Below are positions 26,114 through 35,146 of a stretch of DNA of 64,000 bases, piece by piece. The translations under genes and the position numbers were made by a program. This DNA comes from Gammaproteobacteria bacterium (GTDB lineage: Bacteria > Pseudomonadota > Gammaproteobacteria > Pseudomonadales > Pseudohongiellaceae), in contig PASF01000009.1 in NCBI GenBank assembly GCA_002711845.1, positions 62,001 through 126,000 on the forward strand, given 5' to 3'. Every line of letters begins with the position of its first letter. The stretch's first letter is position 1. The notes under the pieces were generated by a model. It worked only from the letters and a program-made list of their open reading frames with translations. It had not been told where the DNA came from and did no database searches.

Positions 26114-27724
26114 ATGAACAAGATTATGCTGTTTGCCGCTGTTGCCCTGCTGGTGGCCTGCTCGGCGGAGCGTGAAGACATGCCGGCCGCGCCACTGGAT
26201 ATCCTGTTGGTCGGTGGCATGCTCTATTCGGGCGCTGACGAACCGCCACTGGCCGCCGATGTCGGTATCATGGATGACCGTATCGTCGCCATTGGCGAGC
26301 TGGAGGGTCGGTCGGCAGCACTGACTCTGGATGTCTCCGGGCTCGCCGTGCTACCCGGTTTTGTTGATATTCACAGCCACGCTGTCCGCGACGAGCTGAA
26401 TGATGGCATCTTCCGTTGGCCCGATGCCGAAAACCTGATTCGCCAGGGTGTCACCACCGTCGTTGGTGGGCCCGACGGCAGTTCGCCATTGCCTGTCACT
26501 GACACGTTCGCAGCGCTGGCAGCGGATCCTGCTGCCGTCAACTTTGCAACATTTGTCGGTCATGGCTCCATCCGCAGTCTGGTGGTGGGTGAGGATGACC
26601 GGCCGGCGAGCGACGTCGAACTGGAGCAGATGCGTGAACAGGTCAGGTTCGCCATGGAGTCAGGTGCCTTTGGCCTGTCTTCAGGGCTTATTTATGCGCC
26701 TGGACGCTTTGCAGAGACGGATGAAGTGATCGAGCTGGCCAGGGTGGCCGGCGAGTTCGGCGGCATCTATATCAGTCATATGCGCGAGGAAGGTCTGGCC
26801 GTGCTCGACAGCGTGGCGGAGACCATCCGTATCGGGGAAGAAGGCGGTCTGCCGACGCAGATCACCCACCACAAGATCGTGGGCGCGCCAATGTGGGGTC
26901 AATCAACGGAAACCCTGCGGCTGGTGGATGAAGCAGTTGCCCGGGGTGTGGACGTTTCCATTGATCAGTATCCCTACACGGCATCTTCCACCAGTCTGAC
27001 CATCCTGTTCCCGGGCTGGAGTCTGGACGGTGGCCGCGCGGCGTTGCTGGCGCGACTGGATGATTCCGAACAACGCCAGCGGCTGAAGAGCGACATCGTT
27101 TACAATATCGAAATGGATCGCGGCGGCGATGACCCGGCCAATGTAGTGATTGCCAATTGCCCGCACGACAACACCCTCAATGGCCTGAATCTCAGTGACA
27201 TTCTGCGGCTTCAGGAGCGCGGTGTCAGCCATCAGAACGCTGCCGAGCTGTTAATGGAGCTGGTGTATGCCGGCAACTGCAGCGCCGTGTTTCACGCAAT
27301 CGATGAAGATGATGTGCGTCGCATCATGCAGCACGACCGTACCATGATCGCATCCGATGGGGGTATTGAAGGCCCCTCAGAACGGGTGCCGCACCCACGC
27401 AACTATGGCACCTTTGCGCGCGTGCTGGGCCACTATGCGCGGGACGAAGGCGTGCTGCCGCAATACACGGCGATCCATAAAATGAGCATGAAACCAGCCG
27501 ACCGGATCAATATGCACGATCGTGGTCGCGTGGCGATCGGCGCGGTGGCGGATATCGCAGTGATTGATCTGAACACGGTCATCGACCGTTCAACCTTTGA
27601 GGCGCCGCATCGCTATGCACACGGCGTACAGCATGTGTTTGTCAATGGCCAACCGGTGTTGCTGGATGGCGAGATGACCGGCGCACGGCCTGGGCGGGTG
27701 CTGTTATCAGGCGATTACCGTTGA
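26114..27724 (+). CDS. N-acyl-D-amino-acid deacylase-type amidohydrolase, lipoprotein
   Basis: A 536-residue amidohydrolase with a lipoprotein signal (AALLVACS, Cys16). Metal-binding motifs are VDIHSHAV near residue 92, an EEGL/HMREEG region near 222, ITHHKIV near 254 and the catalytic Asp in MIASDGGIEG near 413. The domain order matches D-aminoacylase/DAN deacylases (DUF-type AIDE...RVPHPRNYGTFARVLG is diagnostic). It would hydrolyse N-acyl-D-amino acids or related amides at the membrane. It follows the ABC operon by 40 nt but need not share its function. Confidence 0.83.
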   Translation: MNKIMLFAAVALLVACSAEREDMPAAPLDILLVGGMLYSGADEPPLAADVGIMDDRIVAIGELEGRSAALTLDVSGLAVLPGFVDIHSHAVRDELNDGIFRWPDAENLIRQGVTTVVGGPDGSSPLPVTDTFAALAADPAAVNFATFVGHGSIRSLVVGEDDRPASDVELEQMREQVRFAMESGAFGLSSGLIYAPGRFAETDEVIELARVAGEFGGIYISHMREEGLAVLDSVAETIRIGEEGGLPTQITHHKIVGAPMWGQSTETLRLVDEAVARGVDVSIDQYPYTASSTSLTILFPGWSLDGGRAALLARLDDSEQRQRLKSDIVYNIEMDRGGDDPANVVIANCPHDNTLNGLNLSDILRLQERGVSHQNAAELLMELVYAGNCSAVFHAIDEDDVRRIMQHDRTMIASDGGIEGPSERVPHPRNYGTFARVLGHYARDEGVLPQYTAIHKMSMKPADRINMHDRGRVAIGAVADIAVIDLNTVIDRSTFEAPHRYAHGVQHVFVNGQPVLLDGEMTGARPGRVLLSGDYR

Positions 27725-27777
27725 TCACGCCACAACGTCTCTGGCCAATTCATTAAACTGACAACTCTGGAAAAATA

Positions 27778-28995
27778 ATGTCGCAACAAGCTGTTTCTGC
27801 ATCGCCTGCCGACGCTGTCACCATCGGCACCCCCCTGACGCCCAGTGCCACGCGCGTGATGTTTCTGGGTAGCGGCGAACTGGGCAAGGAAGTGGTCATT
27901 GAATTGATGCGTTTTGGCTGTGAAGTGATTGCAGTTGATCGTTATGCCAATGCGCCGGCCATGCAGGTCGCCCATCGCAGCCATGTTATCAACATGCTGG
28001 ACGGGGTGGCTTTGCGCGCGCTGGTCGAGCAGGAAAAACCCCAGTTGATTGTGCCGGAGATTGAGGCCATCGCCACGGATGAGCTGGTGCGCCTGGAAAC
28101 AGAGGGCTGGCAGGTAGTCCCGTCGGCGCGCGCCGCGCAACTGACCATGAATCGTGAAGGCATCCGTCGTCTTGCCGCGGAAGAACTGGGGCTGTCGACA
28201 TCCCCGTATCAGTTTGCCGAGACCCGCGAGCAATATCTGCAGGCCATCGATGACGTCGGCTTGCCCTGCGTGGTCAAACCCATCATGTCATCGTCCGGCA
28301 AGGGCCAGACCACAGTCAAACATCCTGAGGATGTTGATGGGGCCTGGGAGTATGCGCAATCCGGTGGGCGCTCGGGCAAGGGCAAGGTGATTGTGGAGGG
28401 CTTCGTCGACTTCGACTATGAGATTACCCTGTTGACCGTCTGCCATCGGGGCGGCACCAGCTTCTGCGCGCCGATCGGACACCGTCAGGAAAAAGGAGAT
28501 TACCGTGAATCCTGGCAACCGCAGCCCATGAGTGCGGTGGCCCTGGCAGAGGCGCAGCGTATCGCCGCAGCGGTGACGGCCTCGCTGGGTGGTTTTGGTC
28601 TGTTTGGTGTTGAGCTTTTTGTCAAAGCTGACACTGTCTATTTCAGTGAGGTGTCACCGCGTCCGCATGATACCGGGCTGGTGACCCTGATCTCCCAGAA
28701 CCTGTCCGAGTTTGCGCTGCATGCCCGGGCCATCCTGGGCTTGCCAATACCGGTGATCAGGCAATTGGGGCCGTCGGCATCTGCGGTATTGCTGGTCGCG
28801 GGCGACTCAGACAACATGCGTTATGGCAACGTCGAGCAGGCGCTGACAGAATCCGATACTGACCTGCGTCTGTTCGGCAAGCCGGAAGTGCGCGGCGAGC
28901 GGCGCCTGGGTGTGACCCTGGCCCGCGACGAAAACATCGCCGATGCGGTTCAGAAAGCATTACGCGCCGCGCAGAGTATCAACGTGATGCTGTGA
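27778..28995 (+). CDS. purT: Formate-dependent phosphoribosylglycinamide formyltransferase 2
   Basis: Makes formyl-GAR from GAR, formate and ATP in purine synthesis. The 405-residue ATP-grasp protein shows [20 protein letters not shown] at the N-terminus, [30 protein letters not shown] (ATP loop), [29 protein letters not shown] and the metal-binding [13 protein letters not shown]-like segment (here [16 protein letters not shown]). Length and motifs are typical. It lies 53 nt after the amidohydrolase and converges with the O-methyltransferase gene, with only 9 nt between stop codons. Confidence 0.97.
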   Translation: MSQQAVSASPADAVTIGTPLTPSATRVMFLGSGELGKEVVIELMRFGCEVIAVDRYANAPAMQVAHRSHVINMLDGVALRALVEQEKPQLIVPEIEAIATDELVRLETEGWQVVPSARAAQLTMNREGIRRLAAEELGLSTSPYQFAETREQYLQAIDDVGLPCVVKPIMSSSGKGQTTVKHPEDVDGAWEYAQSGGRSGKGKVIVEGFVDFDYEITLLTVCHRGGTSFCAPIGHRQEKGDYRESWQPQPMSAVALAEAQRIAAAVTASLGGFGLFGVELFVKADTVYFSEVSPRPHDTGLVTLISQNLSEFALHARAILGLPIPVIRQLGPSASAVLLVAGDSDNMRYGNVEQALTESDTDLRLFGKPEVRGERRLGVTLARDENIADAVQKALRAAQSINVML

Positions 28996-29004
28996 GCGCC
29001 GGCG

Positions 29005-29661
29005 TTAATGTTTGTACACCATCTGGATGCCGTCACCGATCGGCACCAGACTGGCACTGACGCGGCGATCACTGGCAATCTTGCTGTTCAGTGCCTTGAG
29101 CGCCAGTGTGTCGTCATCGCCGCCAGGTTCTGCAACCTGGCCATACCACAAACAGTTATCAAGCATGATCAGCCCGCCCGGGCGCAGCAGTTTCAGTGAC
29201 TGTTCGTAATAATGGTCATAACCGGTTTTGTCGGCGTCTATGAACACAAAATCATATTGTCCGGCACCGTCTGCATTCAGCAGCTTTTGCAGGGTATTCG
29301 CTGCCGGTCCCAGGCATAACTCGATACGGTCTTCGACCCCGGCCTGCTGCCAGTAATGCTGGGCGATATCTGTCCACTCCTTGCTGAGATCACAGGCTAT
29401 CAACTGGCCGCCCGACAGCATGGCCTGTGCGGTGACCAGCGTACTGTAACCGGTATACACACCAATTTCGATAGCGCGGCGCACCTGCATGCTGCGCAAT
29501 ACAACACTCATGAAGCATGCCTGCTCGTGAGAAATCTGCATCTGGGCATCTTCCAGTGTCGCGGTTTTTTCATGCAAGGCTTTGAGAACGGGCTGCTCAG
29601 GCGGCAGATGCTGGCTAATGTAGTTGTGCAGGGTTTCGTTTACGGGTATCCATCTCGACAT
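29005..29661 (-). CDS. Class I SAM-dependent O-methyltransferase
   Basis: A 218-residue methyltransferase of the O-methyltransferase family 3 (caffeoyl-CoA/catechol type). Seen are AIEIGVYTGYSTLVTAQAM (SAM motif I), ACDLSKEWTDIA, YDFVFIDADKTGYDHYYE (metal-binding Asp) and GGLIMLDNCLWYGQV. Such enzymes methylate vicinal hydroxyls with a divalent metal; the acceptor here is unknown. The ATG at 29661 has AAGGGGGC upstream, so the in-frame extension to 29691 is not needed. It follows the sulfatase gene by 55 nt on the same strand. Confidence 0.88.
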   Translation of the reverse strand: MSRWIPVNETLHNYISQHLPPEQPVLKALHEKTATLEDAQMQISHEQACFMSVVLRSMQVRRAIEIGVYTGYSTLVTAQAMLSGGQLIACDLSKEWTDIAQHYWQQAGVEDRIELCLGPAANTLQKLLNADGAGQYDFVFIDADKTGYDHYYEQSLKLLRPGGLIMLDNCLWYGQVAEPGGDDDTLALKALNSKIASDRRVSASLVPIGDGIQMVYKH

Positions 29662-29716
29662 AATGCCCCCTTGCTTCAATTTCGATAACAAAGTCTAACA
29701 CTGTGGCCGGTCGAGG

Positions 29717-31042
29717 TCAGGGCCGGAACCACATGGTTTCCGGTACCGTGGTGTCGAGATCCCGCTGTGCCTGTTCCAGGTAGCCGCGCAGCCGCGTGAC
29801 CACATCAGGGTTTTCACGGGCGAAGCTGTAGGTCTCACCGGGGTCAAGATGCAGGTCAAACAACAGCCCTGATGGCCCGTAATACGATTGTGAATTGTCA
29901 AAGCTGGTGATGACATTGCGATATGAGGATTCCACCACCAGTTTCCATTGGCCACTGCGAACACCGGCGATGCGATCGTTCTGGAACAGGTACAGCGCTT
30001 CATGCGGGCTGGGAGCTCCGCGGGTGAGCATGGGCAGGATATCCTTACCATCTATGGGGCGGTCGTCGGGCATCTCTCCGCCAGCCATCGCCACCAGCGT
30101 CGGAAACAGATCGATATTCATGGCAGGTTCATTGCTGACCTGTGCAGCCGGGATGGTGCCCGGCCAGCGGGCTATGAAAGGCACGCGCATGCCACCTTCC
30201 CAGGAGGCGCCTTTGCGGTCGCGCAGGTGACTGGCACTGCCTTCAAACCAGGGCCCATTGTCCGAGGTGAAAATCACCAGCGTGTTGTCGTCCAGACCCA
30301 GGCTCTGAAGAGTGTCCAGAATCCGACCGGTGCTCCAGTCCAGGGTTTCCACGGTATCGCCATAAAGGCCTGCAGCTGACTGACCTTCGAATGGTGCGGC
30401 GGTATGCAGCGGGGTATGCGGGAAAGTATGCGCCAGGTACAGAAAGAACGGGTTGCTGCGATTGTTCTCGATAAAAGCCACGGCCTGATCCGTGTAACGC
30501 TCGGTCAGTGTGCTCTGATTTACCGGATCCTCAATCACCTGGCTACCCTGATAGAGTTGCAACGGATGCATGTCATTGCTGTGCAACAAACCATAAAAAG
30601 TATCGAAGCCGTAGTGCAGTGGCGCATGCTGTGGCTGACTGCCCAGATGCCATTTGCCGATCAGCGCCGTGCGGTATCCGGTTGCCTGCAGGGCGTCGGC
30701 AATAGTGACTTCCTCCCGTGCCAGACCGATATCGTTGCTGGGTCGCGCAACATCGGCAGTGAGCCCCAGGCGGACCGGATAGCGGCCAGTCAGCAGTCCG
30801 CCGCGTGATGGTGTACAGACATTGGCGCTGGCATAAAAACTATCCAGGCGGATACCTTCGGTGCTCATCCGGTCCAGATGGGGCGTGCTGATCAGCGACG
30901 CGCCATAGACACCGATATCACCATAACCCAGGTCGTCAGCCATGATGACAATGATGTTGGGCCTGAGGCCCCCGACAGCATCGCTGCAGGCGCTGACAAC
31001 GGCCATGCAGGCAAGCAGCAGACAAAGTCGAATAGTCGCCAT
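29717..31042 (-). CDS. Sulfatase (arylsulfatase-type), lipoprotein
   Basis: A 441-residue sulfatase with a lipoprotein signal (AVVSACS, Cys19). The formylglycine motif is Cys-type, CTPSR at 76-80. Metal site residues occur in NIIVIMADDLGYGD, substrate Lys/His in LIGKWHLGS and TFPHTPLH, and FTSDNGPW completes the site. It would release sulfate from an ester, plausibly on an algal polysaccharide. Maturation needs a formylglycine-generating enzyme, which is not in this window. It is divergent from the GMC oxidoreductase gene, which begins the sugar cluster. Confidence 0.92.
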   Translation of the reverse strand: MATIRLCLLLACMAVVSACSDAVGGLRPNIIVIMADDLGYGDIGVYGASLISTPHLDRMSTEGIRLDSFYASANVCTPSRGGLLTGRYPVRLGLTADVARPSNDIGLAREEVTIADALQATGYRTALIGKWHLGSQPQHAPLHYGFDTFYGLLHSNDMHPLQLYQGSQVIEDPVNQSTLTERYTDQAVAFIENNRSNPFFLYLAHTFPHTPLHTAAPFEGQSAAGLYGDTVETLDWSTGRILDTLQSLGLDDNTLVIFTSDNGPWFEGSASHLRDRKGASWEGGMRVPFIARWPGTIPAAQVSNEPAMNIDLFPTLVAMAGGEMPDDRPIDGKDILPMLTRGAPSPHEALYLFQNDRIAGVRSGQWKLVVESSYRNVITSFDNSQSYYGPSGLLFDLHLDPGETYSFARENPDVVTRLRGYLEQAQRDLDTTVPETMWFRP

Positions 31043-31224
31043 TTCAGGTGTTTCCCACTGAGATTATTGTCGACAAACGATAACATATTCATACGCGCGA
31101 AAGTCACCAACTTATGATGGACGTACAGGGATCAGCAGTTTATGCTCAGGTACAACGGTCGATCAAGAAACAGCGGTGACCATTATGAATCAGACTGATA
31201 ATAACAATAAGTGACAGGAATTTT

Positions 31225-32910
31225 ATGAATCACAATGAATACGACGCCATCGTGGTTGGCTCCGGCATCAGTGGCGGCTGGGCTGCCAAGGAGCTGACCG
31301 AAAAAGGTCTCAAGGTGATCATGCTGGAGCGCGGCCGCAGTCTTGAGCACGTCAAGGATTACGTCAACGAGAACAAGGAAATCTGGGAGTTTCCCCATCG
31401 TGACATGCGCACCCGGGAGATGGTTGAAAACTATCCGGTGCTGCGCCGCGACTACCCCCTGAATGAGCAGACGCTGGGTAGCTGGACTAATGAGCAGGAT
31501 TCACCCTACCAGGAAATCCAGCGCTTTGACTGGTATCGCTCTTACCAGGTAGGCGGACGCTCGCTGTTGTGGGGCCGACAGAGCTACCGCTGGAACAAGA
31601 TGGATTTTGAAGCCAATCTGCGCGAAGGCATTGCCGTTGACTGGCCGATACGGTACGAGGATCTTGCACCCTGGTACGATTACGTGGAAGGCTTCGCCGG
31701 TATCAGCGGCTCCCGGGAGGGCCTGGAGGTGCTGCCGGATGGCAATTTCCTGCCGCCGATGGATCTCAATTGTGTGGAACAGGATGTCGCGGCGCGGATC
31801 AAGGCGCATTTTAATGGTGAACGGCACATGTTCATCGGTCGCGTGGCAAACATTACTGAATCGCGTCCCGAGCAGAACCGCGTGCAATGTCAGTATCGCA
31901 ACCGGTGCTGGCGCGGCTGTTCGTTTGGTGCCTATTTCAGTACCCAGTCCACGACGTTGCCCGCTGCAATGGCGACTGGCAATCTCACACTGCGACCGTT
32001 CTCCATTGTGACCCGAGTTTTGTATGACAGGGACACGCGTCGCGCCACAGGCGTTGAGGTAGTGGATGCTGAAACCAGCGAAGTCATCGAGTACAGGGCA
32101 AAGGTGGTGTTCCTCAACGCCTCGACGTTCAACTCAACCTGGATTCTGATGAACTCGGCCACGGATGTCTGGCCGGATGGCCTGGGCAGCAGCAGTGGCG
32201 AACTGGGTCACAATGTCATGGACCATCATTTCCGTCTGGGTGCGTCTGGCCGCGTCGATGGCTTCGAAGACAAATACCATTATGGGCGCCGCCCCAATGG
32301 GTTTTATGTGCCCCGGTTCCGTAACATCGGGCGCGACCAACGGTCATACCTGCGAGGTTTCGGCTATCAGGGCTCTGCCAGCCGCACTGGCTGGAGTCGC
32401 AATATCAGTGAGCTCAATGTGGGTGCAGATTTCAAGCAGGCGCTGACTCAGCCGGGGGACTGGACCATTGGCATGACCGCCTTCGGAGAAATGCTGCCGT
32501 ATCATGAAAACCGCATGTTTCTCAATCGTGATCAAACTGACAAGTGGGGTCTGCCGATTCTGGCATTCGATGTCAGCATCAAGGACAACGAATTCGCCAT
32601 GCGCGAAGACATGATTGCTGATGCTGTGGAGATGCTGGAGGCCGCAGGTGTCAAGAATGTTCAGGGCCGGGATGCCGGCTACGCGCCGGGTATGGGTATC
32701 CATGAGATGGGCACGGCCCGCATGGGGCGTGATCCGGCTACGTCGGTGCTGAATGCGCACAATCAGGTTTGGGATGCCCTGAATGTGTTTGTGACCGATG
32801 GCGCCTGCATGACGTCGGCGTCCTGCGTGAACCCGTCACTGACTTATATGGCGCTGACGGCCCGGGCCGCACAGTTTGCGGTGGATGAACTGAAAAGAGG
32901 AAATCTGTGA
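31225..32910 (+). CDS. GMC-family FAD oxidoreductase, catalytic subunit (glucoside 3-dehydrogenase / FAD-GDH type)
   Basis: A 561-residue flavoprotein. The FAD motif is AIVVGSGISGGWAAKELTEKGL at the N-terminus, and the GMC catalytic pair lies in HEMGTARMG and NPSLTYMAL near the C-terminus. It has no signal peptide and is followed after 1 nt by the exported small subunit, which is expected to carry it through the Tat system. Cys222, Cys228 and Cys232 form a C-x5-C-x3-C motif, spaced like the 3Fe-4S cysteines of FAD-dependent glucose dehydrogenase catalytic subunits. Relatives oxidise glucose at C1 or glucosides at C3. The surrounding 3-keto-sugar genes favour the C3 activity. Confidence 0.85.
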   Translation: MNHNEYDAIVVGSGISGGWAAKELTEKGLKVIMLERGRSLEHVKDYVNENKEIWEFPHRDMRTREMVENYPVLRRDYPLNEQTLGSWTNEQDSPYQEIQRFDWYRSYQVGGRSLLWGRQSYRWNKMDFEANLREGIAVDWPIRYEDLAPWYDYVEGFAGISGSREGLEVLPDGNFLPPMDLNCVEQDVAARIKAHFNGERHMFIGRVANITESRPEQNRVQCQYRNRCWRGCSFGAYFSTQSTTLPAAMATGNLTLRPFSIVTRVLYDRDTRRATGVEVVDAETSEVIEYRAKVVFLNASTFNSTWILMNSATDVWPDGLGSSSGELGHNVMDHHFRLGASGRVDGFEDKYHYGRRPNGFYVPRFRNIGRDQRSYLRGFGYQGSASRTGWSRNISELNVGADFKQALTQPGDWTIGMTAFGEMLPYHENRMFLNRDQTDKWGLPILAFDVSIKDNEFAMREDMIADAVEMLEAAGVKNVQGRDAGYAPGMGIHEMGTARMGRDPATSVLNAHNQVWDALNVFVTDGACMTSASCVNPSLTYMALTARAAQFAVDELKRGNL

Positions 32911-32911
32911 C

Positions 32912-33472
32912 ATGAACAGACGCGAACTTTTACAGATGATCATGTCGGCAACCGGCTATGCCATGATCGGCAGTCCGGTCCTGCTGTCGGCCTGTGCGGG
33001 GAGCACGGGTTACCGCAGCGCTGCGTTTTCGGACAGCGATCAGGCGTTGCTGTCCGATATTGCCGAAACCATCATTCCGCGCACAACCACGCCTGGCGCG
33101 AAAGATGCCGACGTGGCACCTTTCATGAGCAAAATTGTTGATGACTGCTACTCGGATGCCGAGCAGACGGTTTTTCACCAGGGGCTGGCAGCATTTCGCG
33201 AACAGTGCCGCGCGCGGTTTGGCCTGGACTACGCCGAGCTGACGGAAGCACAGCGCACCGGCTTTGTGAACGAACAGGATCAGGCGGCAAGGGCGTATCC
33301 ACGCAGCCCCGGCAGCCCGGCGCATTATTTTGTGATGATCAAACAACTGACCCTGTTTGCCTATTTCACCTCCGAAATTGTGCAGACCCAGGTATTGAGG
33401 CTGGTGCCTGTGCCGGGTCGCTATGATGGCTGTTATCCTTATCAGGAAGGGGAAACCGCGTGGGCCATCTGA
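32912..33472 (+). CDS. Gluconate 2-dehydrogenase subunit 3 family protein (small subunit of the GMC enzyme)
   Basis: A 186-residue small subunit. The N-terminus MNRRELLQ followed by a hydrophobic stretch and LLSACAG (Cys28) looks like a Tat signal with a lipobox. The body has LLSDIAETIIPRTTTPGAKDADV and a C-terminal GRYDGCYPYQEGETAWA, both typical of the subunit-3 family. In known complexes this subunit exports and stabilises the flavoprotein and passes electrons to a cytochrome c. No cytochrome gene is adjacent here, so the electron acceptor must be encoded elsewhere. Confidence 0.86.
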   Translation: MNRRELLQMIMSATGYAMIGSPVLLSACAGSTGYRSAAFSDSDQALLSDIAETIIPRTTTPGAKDADVAPFMSKIVDDCYSDAEQTVFHQGLAAFREQCRARFGLDYAELTEAQRTGFVNEQDQAARAYPRSPGSPAHYFVMIKQLTLFAYFTSEIVQTQVLRLVPVPGRYDGCYPYQEGETAWAI

Positions 33473-33508
33473 ACCCTGTAAGTCCATTGACCAACGGAAA
33501 CCCTGCAC

Positions 33509-34366
33509 ATGCATAGAAGAAAGTTCCTTCAAGTCAGTGCCGCGCTCGCCGGGCTTGGTCAACTGTCGTTGCTCGGTTGCTCTTCAGATGCAGCGCAGAG
33601 CAGCTATCCGTTTGGTATTCAGCTTTATACGCTGCGCGATGATATGCCGACCGACCCTGACGCAGTGCTACAACAGCTGGCACAATTCGGCTATCGACAA
33701 ATACAAAGTTACGAAGGCCCCACAGGCATGTTCTGGGGACGGTCTCCGGCAGACTTCAGCCGGTTTGTGCGCGAACTGGGCATGGATGTTGTGGCGAGCC
33801 ACTGCAGTATTGAAGAGAATTTCGAACGGAAAGCCAATGACGCAGCGGAAGCCGGCATGCAGTACCTGATCTGTCCGTTGATCGGTCCTCAGTCAACGAT
33901 TGATGCGTATCGACGCTATGCTGAACGTTTCAACCGCTGTGGCGAAATCTGCCGGGATGTCGGTCTGCGATTTGCCTACCACAATCACCATTACACGTTC
34001 TTCGAGCAGGAAGGTGTCATTCCGCATGATGTGCTGATGCAGAATACAGACGCAGAGCTGGTCGATTTTGAGCTGGATATTTTCTGGTTGGTGGCTGCCG
34101 GCCAGGATCCATTGACCTGGATTCGCAAATACCCGGGACGTTTTGCGTTCTCACATGTCAAGGACCGGTTGCCCGATATGCCGGCCGACTCCTTCAGCGC
34201 ATCGACGACATTGGGGCAGGGCATCATCGACTATCCGACGATTCTGCCGGTGGCCTACGAACATGGCATGCGTTACTTCATGGTTGAGCAGGAGTCGTAT
34301 GCGGGCACCACGCCGTTGGACAGTGCCCGGGACAATGCCGCGTATATGCGGCAGTTTTCTTTTTAG
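33509..34366 (+). CDS. Sugar isomerase/epimerase-like TIM-barrel protein, Tat/lipoprotein signal
   Basis: A 285-residue AP-endonuclease-2-fold TIM barrel. The N-terminus MHRRKFLQ plus LLGCSS (Cys24) suggests a Tat-exported lipoprotein. Seen are FGIQLYTLRDDM, RFAYHNHHYTFF, VDFELDIFWLVAAGQDP and FSHVKD, which carry the Glu/Asp/His metal ligands of the family. Members include isomerases, epimerases and the hydratases of 3-keto-glycoside breakdown. Periplasmic placement beside the GMC pair suggests it acts on the oxidised sugar. The ATG is 36 nt after the small subunit gene. Confidence 0.82.
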   Translation: MHRRKFLQVSAALAGLGQLSLLGCSSDAAQSSYPFGIQLYTLRDDMPTDPDAVLQQLAQFGYRQIQSYEGPTGMFWGRSPADFSRFVRELGMDVVASHCSIEENFERKANDAAEAGMQYLICPLIGPQSTIDAYRRYAERFNRCGEICRDVGLRFAYHNHHYTFFEQEGVIPHDVLMQNTDAELVDFELDIFWLVAAGQDPLTWIRKYPGRFAFSHVKDRLPDMPADSFSASTTLGQGIIDYPTILPVAYEHGMRYFMVEQESYAGTTPLDSARDNAAYMRQFSF

Positions 34367-34394
34367 GCGTCGAGGGGACGGCGCTGGCGGATTG

Positions 34395-35117
34395 TTAAAG
34401 TTCGCGGATTCTGATGTTGCGGAATCGAACGACGTCGCCGTGATCCTGCAGGCCGATATGGCCTTGTTGCATGGCGCCGAACTCGTTGTGCTCCCGAAAC
34501 TTGCTGTCGCGTAGCATGGCAAACCACTCAACGGTCCAGCGCTCGTAATGCAACACGCGCTCGCCATTTAGCCAGTGTTCGACAGTCGGCCCCTGGGAGA
34601 TGATGCGGACTTCATTCCATTGTCCGAATGGTCGCGCAGTCTTGGGCTCGATTGGCAGCAGGTCATACAGGGAGCCTGCCTGTCGGTTGCCATTGACGCC
34701 CTGAAAGCTGTCCGGGTGATTCTCGTCATCCAGCACCTGCATTTCCAGCCCTGACCAATAGATGGCTTTGCTGGGCTGCTCCAGTATGTGATAGAAAATA
34801 CCACTGTTGCCGCCTTCCTCGACCATCCATTCGAGCTGAAGTTCAAAATCACGGAATATGCGCTTGCTCATGATATCGCCGGTGGCCCGGCCATCAGCAC
34901 GAGGTCGCAGAACAAGGGCATTGTCCTCGATCACCCAGCCTTCGGCTGGGAAATGTGCTTCATTGTAGAGCCGCCATTCATCGGTGGAGCTGCCGTCAAA
35001 CAGGGTGATCCATGCGCCATCCCCCTGGTTGTCGGCAACAGCATTCTGGCCCAGGGACATGAACAGAGTCATTCCCAGCACGGTGGTAGCGAGGGTGAGC
35101 GTGGTAGCCTGTTTCAT
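34395..35117 (-). CDS. DUF1080 (3-keto-disaccharide hydrolase family) secreted protein
   Basis: A 240-residue protein with a Sec-type signal (to about residue 29, NAVADNQ) and one DUF1080 concanavalin-like domain: WITLFDGSSTDEWRLYN, the FELQLEWMVEEGGNSGIFY core (key residues F-L--EW----GNSGIF), GLEMQVLDDENHPDS and HIGLQDHGDVVRFRNIRIREL at the end. The family is linked to cleavage of 3-keto-glycosides by elimination. It converges with the Tat TIM-barrel gene (28 nt between stops) and lies first-downstream of the cytoplasmic isomerase and Gfo/Idh genes on the same strand. Confidence 0.85.
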   Translation of the reverse strand: MKQATTLTLATTVLGMTLFMSLGQNAVADNQGDGAWITLFDGSSTDEWRLYNEAHFPAEGWVIEDNALVLRPRADGRATGDIMSKRIFRDFELQLEWMVEEGGNSGIFYHILEQPSKAIYWSGLEMQVLDDENHPDSFQGVNGNRQAGSLYDLLPIEPKTARPFGQWNEVRIISQGPTVEHWLNGERVLHYERWTVEWFAMLRDSKFREHNEFGAMQQGHIGLQDHGDVVRFRNIRIREL

Positions 35118-35146
35118 GGTTCGGTCCTCATGACGGTGATGTGGTT

